DNA from: Kribbella rubisoli
GTDB lineage: Bacteria > Actinomycetota > Actinomycetes > Propionibacteriales > Kribbellaceae
Reading direction: 5' to 3'
Assembly (NCBI RefSeq): GCF_004217145.1
Contig: NZ_SHKR01000019.1
Coordinates: 124,001 to 188,000, forward strand
DNA length: 64,000 bases
In this document: in pieces, positions 45,650 to 53,831 of the stretch
Position numbering within the stretch: the first letter of the stretch is position 1
Layout: each line of letters begins with the position of its first letter
Position numbers and translations under genes: made by a program
Notes under the pieces: generated by a model
The model's database searches: none
The model's input: only the letters and a program-made list of their open reading frames with translations
Told to the model about the DNA's origin: nothing

Positions 45650-46464
45650 CAGCCCACCGCGCCGATCTGGTCCGCCCACTCTTCCTGCCAGCCCGGAGCT
45701 TCCTCACGCGCCGGCTCCGCGGGCCGGACAGCGCCGTCAGGGCCGGGAAGCCAGAGCTCATGACGACGAGCGCGCACGCCTGCCCGTCGACCGGTCACCG
45801 CGACCGTTGCCCGGCGGGCGGTGATCAGCCCCTCGCCGTCGCCGAGACCGGTCCAGGTGTTGCTCTCGATCTCGAACCGGGCCTCGCTGCCGGGCCACGA
45901 CCCGTACGCGATCAGCATCGCGCCGCGGGTCCGGAGCCGGGCGGCGAGCCGGGACGCCTCCCCCGGTGTCACCTCCCCGGGCGGCCGGACGACCACCACC
46001 GTCAGCGCGTCCACCAACGCGGCGACGACGCTGAGCCATTCGCGGCCCGGATCCGGGACCAGCACGAGCCGCTCCAGATCGACCCCGAGCCCACGCGCCG
46101 CCTCGGCGCCGAACGACGGCACCCCGACGACGCCGCACCAGGCACCCTCCGCGGACGGACCGGCCATCAACGCCATCACCAGGGCGGCGCTGCCGCGCAC
46201 GGAGTACACCGAGCCGCCGCGCAGGCTCGCCCCCGCCAGCAACTCACTCACCGCCGGATGCGTCGGCAGCTCCCGATCCACCCCCGCCGTATCCAACGCC
46301 TGCTGCACCCGCGCAACCGACGGCACCCGGCCGGTGACAGGAGCCAGCCGGGCACCCTCCTCATCGTCGTCCTCAGCCGCCTTCCGAGCCTTGACCTGGG
46401 CGAGGAGCAGGCGTGCCTGATCGAGCGCCGTGACCCGGCTCGCCGCTGCTTCGATCCCCGTCAT
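45649..46464 (-). CDS. imuA: ImuA-like protein (RecA-fold, SOS mutasome)
   Basis: 271 residues from the ATG at 46464 (MTGIEAAASRVTALDQARLL). Partner of ImuB. RecA-like beta-strands are visible (WCGVVGVPSFGAEAARGLGV, RLVLVPDPGREWLSVVAALV, ALTVVVVRPPGEVTPGEASR) but no clear Walker A, as in actinobacterial ImuA'. The N-terminal start at 46464 is preferred because the LexA box ends six bases upstream; a start at 46494 would lie inside it. No Shine-Dalgarno is visible, so translation may be nearly leaderless. Confidence 0.85.
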   Translation of the reverse strand: MTGIEAAASRVTALDQARLLLAQVKARKAAEDDDEEGARLAPVTGRVPSVARVQQALDTAGVDRELPTHPAVSELLAGASLRGGSVYSVRGSAALVMALMAGPSAEGAWCGVVGVPSFGAEAARGLGVDLERLVLVPDPGREWLSVVAALVDALTVVVVRPPGEVTPGEASRLAARLRTRGAMLIAYGSWPGSEARFEIESNTWTGLGDGEGLITARRATVAVTGRRAGVRARRHELWLPGPDGAVRPAEPAREEAPGWQEEWADQIGAVG

Positions 46465-46469
46465 GAATC

Positions 46470-46495
46470 CATGTTCGAACACCTGTTCGAACATG
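46470..46495. promoter_or_regulatory. LexA (SOS) box at imuA
   Basis: TCGAACACCTGTTCGA (46475-46490) matches the actinobacterial/Bacillus-type SOS consensus TCGAAC-N4-GTTCGA at every specified base. The dyad extends to 11-bp arms over 46470-46495. It lies six bases from the imuA ATG and 60 bases from the divergent oxidoreductase start, so it should repress imuA-imuB and might affect the divergent gene. Confidence 0.92.
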
Positions 46496-46554
46496 TCAAT
46501 CCGGTCGTCCACACCCCCGCAGGGAGCTCCGGGCGGACGCATAGGGTGGGGCCT

Positions 46555-47019
46555 ATGCCGAGGACTATTGCTACCAACACCAAGGTCGACATCGAGGGGC
46601 TGCTGGAGTTTGTGCGGCCTCGTCATCACATGTTGCTGATCACGTACCGGGCGGACGGGACGGCGCAGGCGTCGCCGGTGTCCGGGGGTGTGGACACCGA
46701 GGGCCGCATCGTCATCTCGTCGTACCCGGAGCGGGCCAAGAGCACCAACGTGAAGCGGACCGGCAAGGCCGGTGTGCTCGTGCTGTCGGACGAGTGGAGC
46801 GGCGCGTGGGTGCAGGTGGACGGTACTGGCGAGGTGATCGAGCTGCCGGACGCGGTGGAGCCGCTGGTCGACTACTACCGTGCGATCTCCGGCGAGCACC
46901 CGGACTGGGACGAGTACCGCGAGGCGATGGTGAAGCAGGGCAAGTGCCTGATCCGCATCGCCCCGGAGCGCTGGGGTCCGCTCGCCACCGGCGGCTTCCC
47001 GGCCCGCCTGGCCGACTGA
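46555..47019 (+). CDS. PPOX-class F420-dependent (or FMN-binding) oxidoreductase
   Basis: 154 residues from ATG 46555. Split-barrel flavin-type fold: HHMLLITYRADGTAQASPVS, GRIVISSYPERAKSTNVKRT, DEWSGAWVQVDGTGEVIELP and CLIRIAPERWGPLATGG. The family includes F420-dependent reductases of actinobacteria; the cofactor cannot be decided from sequence alone. Eight bases separate it from the PIG-L gene, so they form a pair. Confidence 0.87.
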   Translation: MPRTIATNTKVDIEGLLEFVRPRHHMLLITYRADGTAQASPVSGGVDTEGRIVISSYPERAKSTNVKRTGKAGVLVLSDEWSGAWVQVDGTGEVIELPDAVEPLVDYYRAISGEHPDWDEYREAMVKQGKCLIRIAPERWGPLATGGFPARLAD

Positions 47020-47026
47020 ACAGCTC

Positions 47027-47767
47027 ATGCGTACGGCGCTCGTCGTCCACGCACACCCTGACGACGAGGTGTTCGCCACCGGCGCCGCGACCGCTGTGCT
47101 GCACGAGCAGGGTTGGCACGTCGTACTGCGTGTTGCCACCGCCGGGATGCACGGAGCCGCGGACCACCTCACCAACTCGTGCGCGCTGCTCGGGATCGAC
47201 GAATGGGGCTGGCTCGGCGCTGCGAACCAGTGGATCGACGACGGCGGTCACAAAGGCCCGCAGACGCCGGCAGCCGCCGATCCGGCCGAGCTGGCCGCAG
47301 AGGTCGAGAAGGCAGTCCACGAGCTCCAGCCGGAGCTCATCCTCACCGTCGGACGGGACGGACTCACCGGGCATCCGGACCACATCGCCATCTCACAAGC
47401 AGTCCAGCGAGCACTCCGGCACGTCCCCTGCCGCACGCTCGGTGCACGCGTACGAGCACAGGACGTGCGTGCAGGTGAGCAACTGGTCCAGCAGCTAGCC
47501 CCAGGACAGCAGATCGGCTCAGGCCACCTCACCGGATGCGCCACACCGCTCGAGGAGATGAGCGGAGGGTCCGAGCAGCGCAGGCGGCAAGCACTGGACG
47601 AGTACTACGAAGGTTTGGGCAGCAAGCCGCTCGAAGAGCTCATCCGGGTCCACCGCGCGAGCAGCGACGGCCTGCTGCTTCGCGCGGTCTTCGACGCAAC
47701 GGGCTGGCAGCACGACCGGTTCGAAGAGCTCACGGCTTGGCCGAGCGACGCTCCATCGTCTCGGTGA
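47027..47767 (+). CDS. PIG-L family deacetylase
   Basis: 246 residues. The metal and catalytic motif is VVHAHPDDEVFATG (A-H-P-D-D-E), with the third metal ligand in TGHPDHIAISQAVQRALRHV. The family removes acetyl groups from N-acetylglucosamine-type substrates, including mycothiol precursors (MshB) and xenobiotic conjugates (Mca). Its length and lack of Mca-type extensions make the substrate uncertain. Its 3' end overlaps the convergent GntR gene by 38 bases. Confidence 0.88.
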   Translation: MRTALVVHAHPDDEVFATGAATAVLHEQGWHVVLRVATAGMHGAADHLTNSCALLGIDEWGWLGAANQWIDDGGHKGPQTPAAADPAELAAEVEKAVHELQPELILTVGRDGLTGHPDHIAISQAVQRALRHVPCRTLGARVRAQDVRAGEQLVQQLAPGQQIGSGHLTGCATPLEEMSGGSEQRRRQALDEYYEGLGSKPLEELIRVHRASSDGLLLRAVFDATGWQHDRFEELTAWPSDAPSSR

Positions 47768-48422
47768 TGCGCTGCATCGCACCTTCCAGGTGTTCGCGCA
47801 ACGCGGCCTCGGCGCCTGCCTCGTCGTGTGCGACGCAGGCGTCGAGGATCGCCTGGTGCTCCCGCCGGGTCTGCTCGATCCGAGCCTTGGTCTGCCGGGA
47901 GCCGAACCGGTAGCGCTCGCTGTTCTGCCAGACCGGCTCGATCGCTCGCGGCAGCCACCGCGAACCGCCGGCCCGGTAGATGGCGAAGTGGAACTCGGTG
48001 TGCGCCTGCCGGGACGCGATGTTGTCACCCAGCTTCGACAACCGGACATGCTCGGCCAGTGCGTCCCGCGCGGTCGAGGCGTCCGTGTCGGAGAACCGCG
48101 TCGCGGCCGCACGCACCGCAAGAGACTCCAGCGCCAACCGGGTCGCGTGGGTGTCGCGCAGGTCCTCCATCGACAGCTCACGGACCCAGGCGCCCTTGTG
48201 CGGGACGATTTCCACCAGTCCGAGCGCAGCCATCCGGCGCAGCCCTTCCCGGATCGGCATCTGGCTCATGTCCAGCCGTTTGGCGAGCTCCTCGAGCCGC
48301 AGCGCCGTACCACTGGGGAGCTCACCGGACAGGATCAGTTCGTGCAGTTCGGCGGCGGCTTCCTCGGCGAGCGTACGACGGCCGGTAGGCCCCCCAGGCG
48401 TGAGCTCGAGTCGTCGGATCAT
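47730..48422 (-). CDS. GntR/FadR-family regulator (FCD domain), paralogue 1
   Basis: 230 residues. N-terminal winged helix: LAEEAAAELHELILSGELPS, LEELAKRLDMSQMPIREGLR, VEIVPHKGAWVREL. C-terminal FCD ligand-binding domain with metal-type ligands in HTEFHFAIYRAGGSRWLPRA and REHQAILDACVAHDEAGAEA. Very similar to the regulator at 53133 over the full length (shared IEPVWQNSERYRFGSR). The closing gene of the catabolic region; it probably senses a pathway acid. Confidence 0.92.
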   Translation of the reverse strand: MIRRLELTPGGPTGRRTLAEEAAAELHELILSGELPSGTALRLEELAKRLDMSQMPIREGLRRMAALGLVEIVPHKGAWVRELSMEDLRDTHATRLALESLAVRAAATRFSDTDASTARDALAEHVRLSKLGDNIASRQAHTEFHFAIYRAGGSRWLPRAIEPVWQNSERYRFGSRQTKARIEQTRREHQAILDACVAHDEAGAEAALREHLEGAMQRITETMERRSAKP

Positions 48423-48557
48423 CAGTAGCGGGCTGCCTCTCTCCTATTCAGCTCTGGAGGTACCGTAGCCGCCGCTCGGGTATCTGCGGGCCTTCGACGA
48501 CGGATTGCTCAGCCCAGGACCCCACAAAGACAAGTGGTCTAGGCCAGCCGGAGAGTG

Positions 48558-49496
48558 TCAGCGCAACACGGTCAGATCCAGCAACACCCGCCCGGCCTGC
48601 CGATCCAGCGCGTCACCGGCCCGGTCCGCGGGCACCACGTCGTACTCCGCTCGCCAGGAAGCCGGTGCGATATCTGCGAGTGCCTGACCGACCGCATCCG
48701 GTGCCAGAGCAGTGCGCTGCAGGTTCACCGGCAGCACCCGGAGGTCGCGGCCGATCAACTGATGCAGATCGATCGTGGTGAACTCACCGGCCTTATAACC
48801 CAGTACGGCGATCCGCCCGCCCGGAGCGATGTGCCCCAGCACCCCGCCGGCCACCGGACCGCCCATAGTGTCGATCGCCGCGTCACACCACTGCAGCTCC
48901 CGGCCAACCTGTCCGAGTCCGTCTACGCGAACGATCTGGTCCACCAGGGCGGTCGCGGCATCAGCAGACGCCTCCATCGACACCAGACCAATCACCCGCT
49001 CCGCACCGGCCGACCGTGCGATCGCAGCGCACATCCGCCCGAGCACACTGGTCACGCCGGTGACGACAACGGTCTCGCCCTTCAGTACGTCGGCCACCCG
49101 CCGTACTGCGGTGTGCGCAGTCAACGCCTGCGACAGCAACGTCAGCGCCGCTCCCGGCTCCAACGACGACGGCAGCCGATGTACGGCGGCATCCGGCACG
49201 ACGGCGTACTGACCCCACACGCCCGCTCTCGTGACGCCGACGCCCTCGCCGCGGACGAGCACAGCCGTCCCGGCCTCGACCGCATCTGAACTGACGACCA
49301 CACCCGTGCCCTCGGAGCCCGGTACGAACGGCACCGACGGCTGCTTGCCGGCCAGCGTCGACCGGTCCTGCGAAGTCACGGCGGCCAGCCGCATCTCCAC
49401 CAACGTCTCACCCGGACCGGCGGCCAGCTCGACCTCTTCGGCCTTCAGCTGCTCACCCGGCCCGTGACTGTGCAAGACAGTCCCCCGTGTACTCAC
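48558..49496 (-). CDS. Zinc-free MDR-family (quinone-oxidoreductase-like) NADPH dehydrogenase
   Basis: 312 residues from a GTG at 49496. GroES-like N-terminal half (VPFVPGSEGTGVVVSSDAVE) and a Rossmann domain with VVVTGVTSVLGRMCAAIARS. The structural-zinc Cys residues of alcohol dehydrogenases are absent, as in quinone oxidoreductases. It could reduce an enone or quinone intermediate of the neighbouring pathway. It has its own operator-like motif 20-34 bases upstream. Confidence 0.87.
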   Translation of the reverse strand: MSTRGTVLHSHGPGEQLKAEEVELAAGPGETLVEMRLAAVTSQDRSTLAGKQPSVPFVPGSEGTGVVVSSDAVEAGTAVLVRGEGVGVTRAGVWGQYAVVPDAAVHRLPSSLEPGAALTLLSQALTAHTAVRRVADVLKGETVVVTGVTSVLGRMCAAIARSAGAERVIGLVSMEASADAATALVDQIVRVDGLGQVGRELQWCDAAIDTMGGPVAGGVLGHIAPGGRIAVLGYKAGEFTTIDLHQLIGRDLRVLPVNLQRTALAPDAVGQALADIAPASWRAEYDVVPADRAGDALDRQAGRVLLDLTVLR

Positions 49497-49515
49497 GCCT
49501 CATCCCCGTTCACGA

Positions 49516-49530
49516 TTTGATATCTGATCA
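49516..49530. promoter_or_regulatory. GntR-operator-like motif upstream of MDR gene
   Basis: TTTGAT followed by ATCTG and ATCA gives TGAT-N5-ATCA at 49518-49530. The same spacing and half-sites occur at 58916-58928, before the binding-protein gene at the other end of the cluster. It lies 20 bases upstream of the MDR start. Confidence 0.5.
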
Positions 49531-49557
49531 CAACCTCGACCAGACAGAACACCCGTC

Positions 49558-50457
49558 TCACCACGCGGCGACCTCCTTCGCCAGCGGCCGGGTCAGCACC
49601 TCGGCCGTCGCGGACCGCGCGGGGGAAAGCCCGTCACTGCCCATCGGGAACGGCCAGTCACTCCCGGCCAGCACCCGCTCGGCACCGAACGTCGAAGCCA
49701 GCAGTTCCAGTACGGCGTCGTCGTGCACCAGGTCGTCGACATAGAACCGGCGCAACGCCTCCGCGACCGGCAACGACACCGGCTCGATCCCGGGCCGTTC
49801 GGTGTCGATGCCACGCTGCCACCGGCCGGCAACGGCCGCCGTCACACCACCCCCATGGCACAAGCAGAACCGGATCCCTGGAAACCGCCCCGGCACGTCG
49901 GCGAAGACGAGCGAAGCGGCGGCCACCCCGGTCTCGTACGGATTCCCCAACAGGTTCGACAAGTAGAACGAATCAAGCCGCTTGTCGTCACTGCTGCCGG
50001 GGTGAATCAGCGTGAACGCCTCCAGCGCGTCCAGCACCCGCCAGACCGGATCCAGCCCGGCATAGCTCGGCGTACCCACTGCGAACCCGCCGAACACGCC
50101 TTCACCGGCCAGACCGGCAGCCACGGCCGGCGCTGCCGGGTCCAGCAGCGGCAGATGCGCCAAGACGCGCAGTTGCGGTGTGGCGAGCTCCCGGAGCCCC
50201 TGGTTGACCAGCTCGGACCACTCGACGCCGGCGTCGTACCGGAAGAGCGCGGGCGGCACGGAGACGACAGCACCGTCCAGCGACTGCTCGGTGATCCAGT
50301 GCAGCAGTGCGGCCGGGTCAGCGAGCCGACGCAGCGGCAGTCGCTGTCCGTCGATCACCAGGAAACCGCTGTCGACGGACAGCCCGAACTCACCCCGGTG
50401 CGCCGCCGACAGTACGGTCGGCGGGATCAGGTGCGTGTGGATGTCCCAACCGGCCAT
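49558..50457 (-). CDS. Amidohydrolase-family protein (ACMSD-like)
   Basis: 299 residues. Metal ligands of the amidohydrolase barrel are visible: WDIHTHLIPPTVL (H-x-H), TLIHPGSSDDKRLD, FCLCHGGGVTAAVAGRW and the catalytic Asp in LAGSDWPFPMGSD. This pattern is that of aminocarboxymuconate-semialdehyde decarboxylase and related 2-hydroxy acid decarboxylases/hydratases. Two bases separate it from the cupin gene. It probably decarboxylates or hydrolyses a ring-cleavage product. Confidence 0.88.
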   Translation of the reverse strand: MAGWDIHTHLIPPTVLSAAHRGEFGLSVDSGFLVIDGQRLPLRRLADPAALLHWITEQSLDGAVVSVPPALFRYDAGVEWSELVNQGLRELATPQLRVLAHLPLLDPAAPAVAAGLAGEGVFGGFAVGTPSYAGLDPVWRVLDALEAFTLIHPGSSDDKRLDSFYLSNLLGNPYETGVAAASLVFADVPGRFPGIRFCLCHGGGVTAAVAGRWQRGIDTERPGIEPVSLPVAEALRRFYVDDLVHDDAVLELLASTFGAERVLAGSDWPFPMGSDGLSPARSATAEVLTRPLAKEVAAW

Positions 50458-50458
50458 G

Positions 50459-50851
50459 TCAGCGGGCGTCCTCGTCGTTGTCGTAGAAGTCCGGCCGCTC
50501 CGGGTAGTGCGGCCCGTCGTACACCTCCAGCAGGACAGAGATCTCCTCTGCCCGCGTCGGTCCGTGCGTTACGCCCTTCGGGTTCCAGTAGAAGCTGCCC
50601 TTGGTCAGCGTGGTCCCGGTCGGCAGGTACACGTACCGGCCCGACAGGCAGAACATGAACTGGTTCGACGCGTGCTTGTGCACGGACGGAATGCCGGAGC
50701 CCTTCTCGAAACGCACCAGTGCGATCGAGGCCTCGGTCTCCGGGTCCCGCCACAGCATCTTGTGGGACAAGCCGTCCAGCGACTTCTCCACCCACTCCAG
50801 GTCGTCCGTCTGCAGCAGGATCTCCCGCAGCGGCTGGTCAAACCCGGTCAT
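50459..50851 (-). CDS. Cupin-domain protein
   Basis: 130 residues from ATG 50851, overlapping the monooxygenase stop (ATGA). Single beta-barrel cupin: metal-type ligands in SVHKHASNQFMFCLSGRYVY (H-x-H with later Glu/His) and KGVTHGPTRAEEISVLLEVY. Resembles ChrR-type or small dioxygenase cupins. In this cluster it could be a ring-opening dioxygenase, an isomerase or a sensor. Confidence 0.85.
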   Translation of the reverse strand: MTGFDQPLREILLQTDDLEWVEKSLDGLSHKMLWRDPETEASIALVRFEKGSGIPSVHKHASNQFMFCLSGRYVYLPTGTTLTKGSFYWNPKGVTHGPTRAEEISVLLEVYDGPHYPERPDFYDNDEDAR

Positions 50852-52404
50852 GGCACCTCCCGACCAGTAATGCGGCTGTAGAGCTCCTCGGCAACACCAG
50901 TACCCATCGGAGCGACAGCAGCCACGTGTCCGTCCGGACGGAGCAGTACGACGGTCTCCGGCGGTACGCCGTACCGCTTGGTGGCAACGCTTCCCGGGTC
51001 GAACAGCGCACGGTCCCGCAGACCGGAGTCGTGCGGCGCGTCCCACCGGGACACCGCATAGTGCTGCAGCGCAGGCGATCCGTTCACCGGGATCTCCGGG
51101 CGCCGGCGGACATCTGTGAAGTACAAGGCAACGAACGAGTCCCGGCACAGGTCGTGGATCGTCACCCGGCCCGTCGGGCTCTGCAGCACCAGGTCGGGCG
51201 CCCGGTCGCCGGCGCGCACCGTGGGCGGTTCGGCCGAGGTGGCAACCATCGACCAGTCACCGGAGCCGTCCACATCCAGCCGCACACTGAGCAGTGTCCG
51301 CGTGTACGCCGTTGCCCAGTCGCTCGTTCCCGCTGTGACAGCACCCTGCTGGAACGACATGTACTTCCGCGCAGCCTCGGCCATCTCGCCGGAGCCCTCG
51401 ATCGCCACCGGACGCTGCTCCTGCTCGTACCCGTCCAGCAACGACGGCTCGGCCCAGCCGCGCAGTACCCAGGCCAGCCGCCACGGCAGGTTCGACGCGT
51501 CCAGCGCTCCGGTGTTCAGACCGAGCGCCCACATCGGCGTGATCAGGTGGGCCGCATCGCCCATCAGGAACACCCTGCGGTCCTTGGTCCACTGCTCCGC
51601 GACCCGGTGGTGCACGTTGTAGACGACCGAGCCCAGCAGCTCGATCCGGTCCACCTCGCCGATGAACTGCTTCACCTTCACCAGCAGGTCCTCGTCGTCC
51701 GGTGCGTCGGCGCCCGGCGCCAGCGGGAACAGGAACCGCCAGTTGTCGGGCTGCCGGATCAGGACCATCCACTCGGACTTGTCCGCGAAGTACGCGAGGT
51801 ACGGGTAGTCCCTGGCGTTGTTGACGTCCAGGTCCACCACGACATCGATCAGCATGTACCGCTCAGGCAGGGTCTCCCCCACCACCTTTACCCCGAGTGC
51901 ATCGCGGATCCGCGAACGCCCGCCGTCACAGGCCAGCAGGTACGACGCCTCAAGCTCCTGCGGTCCGTCCGGCGTCTCCACCTGCAGTACGACGCGGTCG
52001 TCGCGTACGTCGAACGACGTCATCCGGTGCTGCGTCCGCACCGGCGTGGACAGAGCGGCGGCGAGCAGCGGCTCCATCTTCTGCTGCGGCAGGTTGATGA
52101 CGAACGGGAACTGCGTGTCGTTCGCCAGCTCGGCCAGCTGCACCGAGGCGCGGGGCGTGTTGGTGGCCCGGTCGATGTCACCGATCTCGTCGATCCGCAG
52201 GGCCGCGCCGAGGATGCGGTCCACCGCACCGTACCGGTTCCAGATCTCCAGGGTCCGGCTGAGCGTCGTACCGGCCTTGGTGTCGGAGGAGAGCGTGGCG
52301 TCCTCCTCCAGCAGCACATACGGGATGCCGTAGTGCTCCAGGCCGAGGGCCGCGGTCAGACCGATCGGTCCGGCACCGACTACCACAACAGGAAGTTGAG
52401 TCAC
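50848..52404 (-). CDS. FAD-dependent aromatic hydroxylase (MhpA/PheA-like monooxygenase)
   Basis: 518 residues. FAD-binding VVVVGAGPIGLTAALGLEHY at the N-terminus, the DG motif region YLLACDGGRSRIRDALGVKV and the GD motif VFLMGDAAHLITPMWALGLN, followed by a C-terminal thioredoxin-like domain (GRVTIHDLCRDSFVALYFTD). This set identifies NAD(P)H-dependent single-component aromatic ring hydroxylases. It is the best clue that the cluster degrades a ring compound. Nine bases separate it from the SDR gene. Confidence 0.92.
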   Translation of the reverse strand: MTQLPVVVVGAGPIGLTAALGLEHYGIPYVLLEEDATLSSDTKAGTTLSRTLEIWNRYGAVDRILGAALRIDEIGDIDRATNTPRASVQLAELANDTQFPFVINLPQQKMEPLLAAALSTPVRTQHRMTSFDVRDDRVVLQVETPDGPQELEASYLLACDGGRSRIRDALGVKVVGETLPERYMLIDVVVDLDVNNARDYPYLAYFADKSEWMVLIRQPDNWRFLFPLAPGADAPDDEDLLVKVKQFIGEVDRIELLGSVVYNVHHRVAEQWTKDRRVFLMGDAAHLITPMWALGLNTGALDASNLPWRLAWVLRGWAEPSLLDGYEQEQRPVAIEGSGEMAEAARKYMSFQQGAVTAGTSDWATAYTRTLLSVRLDVDGSGDWSMVATSAEPPTVRAGDRAPDLVLQSPTGRVTIHDLCRDSFVALYFTDVRRRPEIPVNGSPALQHYAVSRWDAPHDSGLRDRALFDPGSVATKRYGVPPETVVLLRPDGHVAAVAPMGTGVAEELYSRITGREVP

Positions 52405-52413
52405 TCCATGCTC

Positions 52414-53136
52414 CTAGATGAAGCTCGTGAGCTTGGCAAAGGCACGTTCCCGGGCCAGCACCGACCCGGTCATCGCGGCCGCGTCGGACAGCAGGAACAG
52501 CAACGGCCCGACCACGTCGTCGGTGTCGCCGATACCTATGGTGTCGTGCCAGTGCTCCCGGTCCGCACCGCCGTTCGCAGCACGGAACTGTTCGGTGTCG
52601 ATCACACCTGGCGCGACCACGTTCACCCGGACCCGGTCGCCGGCCACCTCAACCGCCAGCGACTTGGCGAACGCCACCAGCGCCGCCTTGCTCGCCGCGT
52701 ACGCCGACGCGCCCGCGTACCCGGTCGACGCCAGCCCCGACGTGAACACCACTACCGAACCGGACTGCCGCTCGACCATCTGCGGTACGACGGCCTGACA
52801 CGCCCAGACCACGCCGTCGAGGTTCACCTGGAGCGTGCGGGTCCACTCGGCCGGATCCATCCCCAGCACGGTCGACCGCGGCTGCACGGCCGCACCGGCG
52901 ACCAGGCCGTCGATCCGCCCGTGCCGCTCCAGCACACCGGCAACCGCAGCCTGTACGGCGGACCTGTCCGCTACGTCGACCTCGATGTACTCGACACCGT
53001 CGGCCGGGGGCGTGACGTCGAAGACGACCGCAGTACCGCCGGCGGCGTTGAAGGCATGTGCGAGTGCCGCACCGATGCCCCGTGCGCCGCCTGTGATCAC
53101 CAAGACCTCACCGGTCGCGTCGAAGCTCACCTTCAT
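52414..53136 (-). CDS. Short-chain dehydrogenase/reductase (classical SDR)
   Basis: 240 residues. Cofactor motif VLVITGGARGIGAALA, catalytic Ser near VVVFTSGLASTGYAG and Y-x-x-x-K in SAYAASKAALVAFAKS. NAD(H) preference is likely from Asp at the end of strand 2 (AVVFDVTPPADG). The start overlaps the GntR stop by four bases. Probably oxidises an alcohol or diol intermediate. Confidence 0.93.
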   Translation of the reverse strand: MKVSFDATGEVLVITGGARGIGAALAHAFNAAGGTAVVFDVTPPADGVEYIEVDVADRSAVQAAVAGVLERHGRIDGLVAGAAVQPRSTVLGMDPAEWTRTLQVNLDGVVWACQAVVPQMVERQSGSVVVFTSGLASTGYAGASAYAASKAALVAFAKSLAVEVAGDRVRVNVVAPGVIDTEQFRAANGGADREHWHDTIGIGDTDDVVGPLLFLLSDAAAMTGSVLARERAFAKLTSFI

Positions 53137-53831
53137 GACGTCTCCTTCTGCTTCGACGTCATCGTCTCGGTGATCCGCTGGAACGCGCCGGCCAGGTGGC
53201 TGCGCAACGCCTGCTCAGCCGCATCAGGGTCCTGCGCGACGCACGCGTCCAGGATCGCCTGGTGCTCCTGCCGGCTCTTCTCGATCAGGAACGCTGTCGG
53301 CCGGCTCCCGAACCGGTAGCGCTCGCTGTTCTGCCACACCGGCTCGATTGCTCGCGGCAGCCACTGTGAACCGCTCGCCCGGTAGATCGCGAAGTGGAAG
53401 TCCGCATGGGCCTCACGGGCCCCCGCCGAGTCCTCTGCCCGCGACAGACGCAGATGCTCAGCCAGCGCGGCCCCTGCCTTCGTCAGGTCGTCGCCGGTGA
53501 ACCGGGCCGCAGCCGCCCGTACGGCGAGGCTCTCCAACGCCAGCCGGGTCTCGTGCGTGTCGCGCAGATCGGACAGTGACAGGTCGCGGACCCATGCGCC
53601 GCGGTGCGGGATGATCTCGACCAGCCCGAGCGCCTCCAGCCGACGGAGTCCCTCGCGCACGGGCATCTGGCTCATCTCGAGCCGGCTGGCCAGCTCGACG
53701 AGACGCAGCGGCGTACCGCTCGGCAGTTCGCCGGACAGGATCAGCTGGTGCAACTCAGCGGCAGCGTGCTCGGCGAGGGTACGGCGTCCGCTCTTGCCGC
53801 TACCTGGCAGCAGTTCCAGGGGCCCGCTCAT
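53133..53831 (-). CDS. GntR/FadR-family regulator (FCD domain), paralogue 2
   Basis: 232 residues; close paralogue of the regulator at 47730. Winged helix: LAEHAAAELHQLILSGELPS, LASRLEMSQMPVREGLRRLE. FCD domain: HADFHFAIYRASGSQWLPRA and REHLA-type C-terminal helices ending AFQRITETMTSKQKETS. It lies inside the operon, with four-base overlaps to both neighbours, so it is likely autoregulated with the catabolic genes. The duplicate recognition helix (MSQMP-REGLRR) suggests that both bind the same operators. Confidence 0.93.
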   Translation of the reverse strand: MSGPLELLPGSGKSGRRTLAEHAAAELHQLILSGELPSGTPLRLVELASRLEMSQMPVREGLRRLEALGLVEIIPHRGAWVRDLSLSDLRDTHETRLALESLAVRAAAARFTGDDLTKAGAALAEHLRLSRAEDSAGAREAHADFHFAIYRASGSQWLPRAIEPVWQNSERYRFGSRPTAFLIEKSRQEHQAILDACVAQDPDAAEQALRSHLAGAFQRITETMTSKQKETS

